Source: an uncultured Bacteroidota bacterium (lineage in GTDB: Bacteria > Bacteroidota > Bacteroidia > UKL13-3). Taken from it: 9,849 nucleotides of DNA. The notes under the pieces are model-generated. The model worked only from the letters and a program-made list of their open reading frames with translations. It searched no databases and had not been told where the DNA came from. Each line of letters opens with the position of its first letter. Position 1 is the stretch's first letter. Shown here in pieces: positions 6,538-9,849 of this stretch. The stretch is from contig CAIUEQ010000323.1 in NCBI GenBank assembly GCA_903898215.1, forward strand, positions 1 through 9,849, given 5' to 3'. The translations under genes were made by a program, and so were the position numbers.

Positions 6538-9162
6538 TAGTGCTATACTTCTGATTTTTTCCAACATCGAATTTGCTTTTGCTATCTCTTCGTTTAAAAT
6601 TTTTATTTTAGGATCATTCGACTTTAATTTTTTCTTCTCCTCTTCATTTGTATCAATGATTGTATCGTAATGTCTTGAAACAACAGTGATAATTCTTTTG
6701 ATCATCATCCCTGAATAGATATCACTTTCTTTAGTGCTTAAGTAATAAGAATGTAAACCCGGAATGGCCTTTAAAACAATAGTACTGTCAGCATGGTTAA
6801 GGTATGTTGCATAAGCATTTAAAATACCGAATTTATAATTCCCATACTTGCCAAAAGTGTTTTCAAAGTAGGAAACGTAATCACCTTTTCCGTATTCGGC
6901 AACAAGGTTTGAATACACCGATTGAATGGTTCCATTTTTAGAATTCTTATATGTTTCTGCCGACTTCAAAGCAAGCTCCGGATCAGTTTCTGAAATTGCA
7001 TGCAATGCTGTACCAACAACTAAATAGGATGAATCATTTACTGCTTTTATAAATTCATTTGTGTATTTCTTATTGTCGATACTCATTAAAATATCAATGG
7101 CTTTTGCACGTATCGATGAATTGTTATCATGATGTAAAATGGCAATCATTTTTTCGGCATAAGTTGTTTTATCTTTCTCTTCCATCTTAATAATAAGATC
7201 GAGCCCAAGGTCACGAATGCCATAGTATTCATGGCTTATGGCATAATCAACTGCAGAATAAATTTTGTCGGTGATTGAACTATCGTAACGGTTTGCTGTA
7301 ATTCCTTCGGCAGCTAAATTTTTGTCAATAAAAAGTGGGGCATTTTTAAACATGAAAAAGTATTCGTCAATATTTTTTTCATCTTTGATACTTGCCAACA
7401 ACATTTTCTCAGCATCAAAATTTACAAGATCAATTTTATGTTCGCTTTTAAAAGTGAAAACTTCTTTCTTTTTTTCAATGGTAACATGTTCGTGTTTTAC
7501 TTTTCCATTACTGTAAATATCAATAGTAACAGGAAGTTTAAATACTCCGAATGACGAGTCTTGTTTTTGTTCAACAGTTACTATTACATTTTTTTTATCA
7601 GCATCAAAATTACTTGTTACAACTAAATTAGGATGCCCGCTTCCAATAAACCACTGATTAAAAAACCAGTTCAGGTCTTCACCGGTAACTTCTTCAAATG
7701 CCATTCGAAGTTGATGGATCTCTGCATTTTTAAATTTATTTTTGGTAAGATAAACTTGCAACGATTTAAAAAATGCTTCATCGCCAACAACCTTTCTTAA
7801 CATGTGCAATACCCGTCCGCCTTTTTGATAGCTAACAACATCAAACATATCTTCACGGTTATTATAATTGTATCGGATGATTTTTGTTTTATGTTTAGCT
7901 TTTTGAGAAAGGTATGCAGAAAGGTCGTGCTCAATATTATTATCAGCTTCCATTCTTCCGTATTTATGTTCTTCCCATAAATACTGGCCATAAGTAGCGA
8001 ATGATTCGTTCAAAGGAATATTCGACCACGATTCACAAGTAACCAAATCACCAAACCAATGATGAAATAATTCATGAGAAATAATGCTTTCATAAGTATT
8101 ATCCAAATGTTCACGAGCATCATGATTTAATCCTTCAAAATGAACAACAGCAGAAGTGTTTTCCATTGCACCACTCACAAAATCTCTAACCACAATTTGC
8201 GAAAATTTATCCCAAGGATATGCAACGCCTAATCGTGTAGAAAAGAATTCGAGCATTTCGGGTGTATGTCCGAAGATGAGCTTAGCATAAGGTTTAAAAG
8301 CAGGTTCAACATAATAGTTTACTTCAACAGAATCGCGCCAGCTGTCTTTTATAATTTCAAATTCTCCAATAGCCATCATCACCAGATAAGGTGAATTCGG
8401 TAAGCTTTGTTTCCAATAATCAGTATGAGTATGATCGTTATTTATGCGCGAATAAATCATCTCGCCATTTGAAAGTGTGACATCTTTTTCATCGGCAGTG
8501 ATATAAATTTCATGAGTCATTTTTTCATTCGGAACATCATTAGTTGGAAACCATCCTGAGTTTGATTGCGTTTCTCCTTGTGTCCATATTTCGCGAGGTT
8601 TTTCAGGATCTGTTTTTAATGGATTGATAAAATAAATTCCCTTAGCATCGCTTATTGCAGCACTGCCTTTTTGTTTATTCTCATTAGGTTTTGCGATATA
8701 ATCGATAAAAATTTTATAGGTTTCTGATGATTGATATTCTCTTCCAAGATTGATATGAATAACAGAAGTGTCGTAAGTGTATTTTAAATCTAAAGTATCT
8801 TTTCCAATCATCGCTACACGTTTCAATTCAAAACATCTTGCATCGAGATCGAGGGTTGAAACAGGATAAAAATAAGGTTTGATGGTGATGGTTGCTTTGC
8901 CGATAACTTGTTGTTTTTGGTAGTTAAAACGAATATCAAGCACGGTATGAATTATATCATTTATCCGTTTGGCACTTGGCTGATAAGGTTGTTCGCCTTT
9001 ACCAATAGGGCGGTTTCCGTGAACAACAACTTCTTTTGAAATTATTTTATCGACAACATTTTTTGAAGGAATGTTTTTATTTACTTTGCACTGGCTCAAT
9101 ACAGTGGCAATAACAAAAAATAGGGTAATACGTGAGAACATTTTTAGTTGATTTTGCTGCAT
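6523..9162 (-). CDS. M1 family zinc metallopeptidase (aminopeptidase N-like), probable lipoprotein
   Basis: Protein of 879 residues with the full M1 signature. The substrate-anchoring motif GAMEN is at 331-335. The zinc site HELFH is at 363-367 (H363, H367, catalytic E364) with the third ligand E386 in LNESFATY, spaced as HEXXH-X18-E. The probable transition-state tyrosine is Y445 in VSYQKGGRVLHML. Order: export signal, N-terminal beta domain (about 60-260), thermolysin-like catalytic domain (about 260-500), linker, and an alpha-helical HEAT-like tail (about 650-870). It should remove N-terminal residues from peptides outside the cytoplasm. The N-terminus ends in VLSQC (C25), a possible but non-ideal lipobox because of Q at -1; if valid, the protein is lipid-anchored. 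M8 (codon at 9139-9141) gives a more ordinary signal peptide (MFSRITLFF) and is an alternative start. It converges with the DUF1223 gene (15-bp overlap) and diverges from the biotin carrier gene. Confidence 0.93.
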   Translation of the reverse strand: MQQNQLKMFSRITLFFVIATVLSQCKVNKNIPSKNVVDKIISKEVVVHGNRPIGKGEQPYQPSAKRINDIIHTVLDIRFNYQKQQVIGKATITIKPYFYPVSTLDLDARCFELKRVAMIGKDTLDLKYTYDTSVIHINLGREYQSSETYKIFIDYIAKPNENKQKGSAAISDAKGIYFINPLKTDPEKPREIWTQGETQSNSGWFPTNDVPNEKMTHEIYITADEKDVTLSNGEMIYSRINNDHTHTDYWKQSLPNSPYLVMMAIGEFEIIKDSWRDSVEVNYYVEPAFKPYAKLIFGHTPEMLEFFSTRLGVAYPWDKFSQIVVRDFVSGAMENTSAVVHFEGLNHDAREHLDNTYESIISHELFHHWFGDLVTCESWSNIPLNESFATYGQYLWEEHKYGRMEADNNIEHDLSAYLSQKAKHKTKIIRYNYNNREDMFDVVSYQKGGRVLHMLRKVVGDEAFFKSLQVYLTKNKFKNAEIHQLRMAFEEVTGEDLNWFFNQWFIGSGHPNLVVTSNFDADKKNVIVTVEQKQDSSFGVFKLPVTIDIYSNGKVKHEHVTIEKKKEVFTFKSEHKIDLVNFDAEKMLLASIKDEKNIDEYFFMFKNAPLFIDKNLAAEGITANRYDSSITDKIYSAVDYAISHEYYGIRDLGLDLIIKMEEKDKTTYAEKMIAILHHDNNSSIRAKAIDILMSIDNKKYTNEFIKAVNDSSYLVVGTALHAISETDPELALKSAETYKNSKNGTIQSVYSNLVAEYGKGDYVSYFENTFGKYGNYKFGILNAYATYLNHADSTIVLKAIPGLHSYYLSTKESDIYSGMMIKRIITVVSRHYDTIIDTNEEEKKKLKSNDPKIKILNEEIAKANSMLEKIRSIALSSEK

Positions 9163-9192
9163 ATTAAATCATTTATCTAAAACAAAAAACAG

Positions 9193-9693
9193 ATGCTGAA
9201 GATTAAAGTAAACGAACATAAAGAAATTGAGATCGACATAAATAAAAACGGGTTATCATTAGACGGGAAAATAGTTGAAACTGATATTGTAAAAATTGGT
9301 GTAGATAAATATCATGTTCTTTTTAATGATGGTTCATTTACCATCGAATTATTGGAAAAAAGTGAAACAGGAAAAGAACTAAGTATTGCAATAAATGGCA
9401 AAAGACAAACGGTAAGTGTGAAAGATGATTTTGACGAATTGCTTCATAAACTTGGTATGGACAATTTGAATCACAAAAAAATGAACGAAGTGAAAGCGCC
9501 CATGCCAGGATTGGTTTTACGAGTGATGGTAAAAGAAGGCGATACCATAAAAACAGGCGATGCATTGCTTGTTTTGGAAGCGATGAAAATGGAAAATATT
9601 ATTAAAGCAACAGGAGAGGGCGTAGTAAAAAAAGTTGTCGCACAAATAAAACAAGCTGTCGAAAAAAATCAAGTACTGATAGTAATGGAGTAG
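9193..9693 (+). CDS. Biotin carboxyl carrier protein (biotinyl/lipoyl-type domain) of an acyl-CoA carboxylase
   Basis: Cytoplasmic protein of 166 residues. The C-terminal domain (about 97-166) is a biotinyl domain: it opens with VKAPMPGLVLRVMVKEGDTI and has the biotinylation motif EAMKME with target lysine K132, about 35 residues from the end as usual. The N-terminal part (1-75) is a small beta-rich region of the sort found in the short Bacteroidota carrier proteins, followed by a polar linker. It carries CO2 from a biotin carboxylase to a carboxyltransferase acting on acetyl- or propionyl-CoA; which acyl-CoA cannot be decided here. No biotin carboxylase or carboxyltransferase gene is in the window: upstream is a divergent M1 gene 30 bp away and downstream lie 156 bp of repeat-like DNA, so partners must be elsewhere. 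Start ATG at 9193 is supported by the immediate MLKIKVNE beta strand. Confidence 0.88.
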   Translation: MLKIKVNEHKEIEIDINKNGLSLDGKIVETDIVKIGVDKYHVLFNDGSFTIELLEKSETGKELSIAINGKRQTVSVKDDFDELLHKLGMDNLNHKKMNEVKAPMPGLVLRVMVKEGDTIKTGDALLVLEAMKMENIIKATGEGVVKKVVAQIKQAVEKNQVLIVME

Positions 9694-9696
9694 TTT

Positions 9697-9753
9697 GTTT
9701 GAAGTTTGTTGTTTGAAGTTTTGCTAATAGCTAAAGGCCAAAAGCTAACAGCT
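9697..9753. repeat. Short direct repeats downstream of the biotin carrier gene
   Basis: GTTTGAAGTTT occurs at 9697-9707 and again at 9711-9721 (period 14). Then GCTAATAGCT (9723-9732) and GCTAACAGCT (9744-9753) form a second near-identical pair, in which TAGCT (9728-9732) can pair with AGCTA (9743-9747). There is no T-run, so no intrinsic terminator is visible. It looks like low-complexity intergenic filler of a type common in this phylum. Confidence 0.5.
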
Positions 9754-9848
9754 TATTTTACCACAGCATCCTTTTGGGTTTTATACATAGTCAGTTCGAG
9801 TTTCTTTGGGCGGACTTTAGTAAAGAGAAGTATCGAGAACGACATCGA
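9753..9848 (-). CDS. Possible C-terminal end of a gene entering from the right edge
   Basis: The minus strand is open from the window edge to a TAA at 9753-9755, giving 31 residues that end in YKTQKDAVVK. The lysine-, aspartate- and valine-rich end has coding-like composition, and a gene converging on the biotin carrier gene would fit the layout. I do not recognise a family. The frame runs straight through the imperfect hairpin at 9792-9840, and other minus-strand frames there stop quickly. It may therefore be chance reading of a repeat rather than a gene. Confidence 0.25.
   Translation of the reverse strand, partial: SMSFSILLFTKVRPKKLELTMYKTQKDAVVK
9792..9840. repeat. Imperfect inverted repeat, candidate dispersed Bacteroidota element
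   Basis: CAGTTCGAG (9792-9800) faces TCGAGAAC (9833-9840), and TTTCTTT (9801-9807) faces AAAGAGAA (9822-9829). Together they fold into a bulged hairpin around a G+C-richer loop (GGGCGGACTTTAG). The CAGTTCGAG and ATCGAGAAC ends resemble short hairpin repeats that I recall as frequent between genes in Flavobacteriia and relatives. Only one copy is present, and the window ends just after it, so its true extent is unknown. Confidence 0.4.
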
Positions 9849-9849
9849 A

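Noticed and set aside
2823..9162. M16, DUF1223 and M1 genes as one new proteolytic system
   Set aside because: They are separate transcription units (terminator, own promoter, opposite strand), and each family is common and scattered in Bacteroidota; adjacency alone is not evidence of joint function.

Overview
The window looks like chromosomal DNA from a member of the Bacteroidota. The signs are strong A+T richness, A-rich leaders without Shine-Dalgarno sequences, upstream matches to the Bacteroidota -7 element TANNTTTG, and a gene set typical of the phylum: a DivIC-like division protein, a DUF6580 membrane protein, a secreted two-half M16 peptidase, a DUF1223 protein, an M1 peptidase with a lipoprotein-like N-terminus, and a short stand-alone biotin carrier protein. 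A finer taxonomic placement cannot be supported from the sequence alone.

Layout. Positions 2-331 (+) hold the 3' part of a DivIC/FtsB-type septum protein, cut by the window edge. It overlaps by 8 bp a large polytopic GT-C-type membrane protein with C-terminal TPRs (324-2009, TMTC-like). A small G+C-richer patch with two hairpins (2024-2064) lies where this gene converges on a DUF6580 membrane protein (2081-2632, -). A 190-bp intergenic region with putative divergent promoters precedes the M16 peptidase (2823-5684, +), which ends in a textbook intrinsic terminator. A DUF1223 thioredoxin-like secreted protein follows (5797-6537, +). Its 3' end overlaps by 15 bp the convergent M1 aminopeptidase-like gene (6523-9162, -). 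Only 30 bp separate the M1 start from the divergent biotin carboxyl carrier gene (9193-9693, +). The last 156 bp carry short direct repeats, an imperfect hairpin, and an open frame entering from the right edge on the minus strand.

Functionally the window is mostly cell envelope: septum formation, a putative lipid-linked glycosyltransferase, and three exported proteins (M16, DUF1223, M1). The biotin carrier is the one cytoplasmic metabolic gene. Only the first two genes look operonic. The others appear to be separate transcription units, and nothing shows that they form one pathway.

I found no mobile element, CRISPR array, tRNA, rRNA or defence system, and no convincing new multi-gene system. 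The items most worth a second look are the TMTC-like glycosyltransferase coupled to a division gene, the promoter that sits directly on the start codon of the DUF1223 gene (possible leaderless mRNA), and the two repeat-like intergenic elements.
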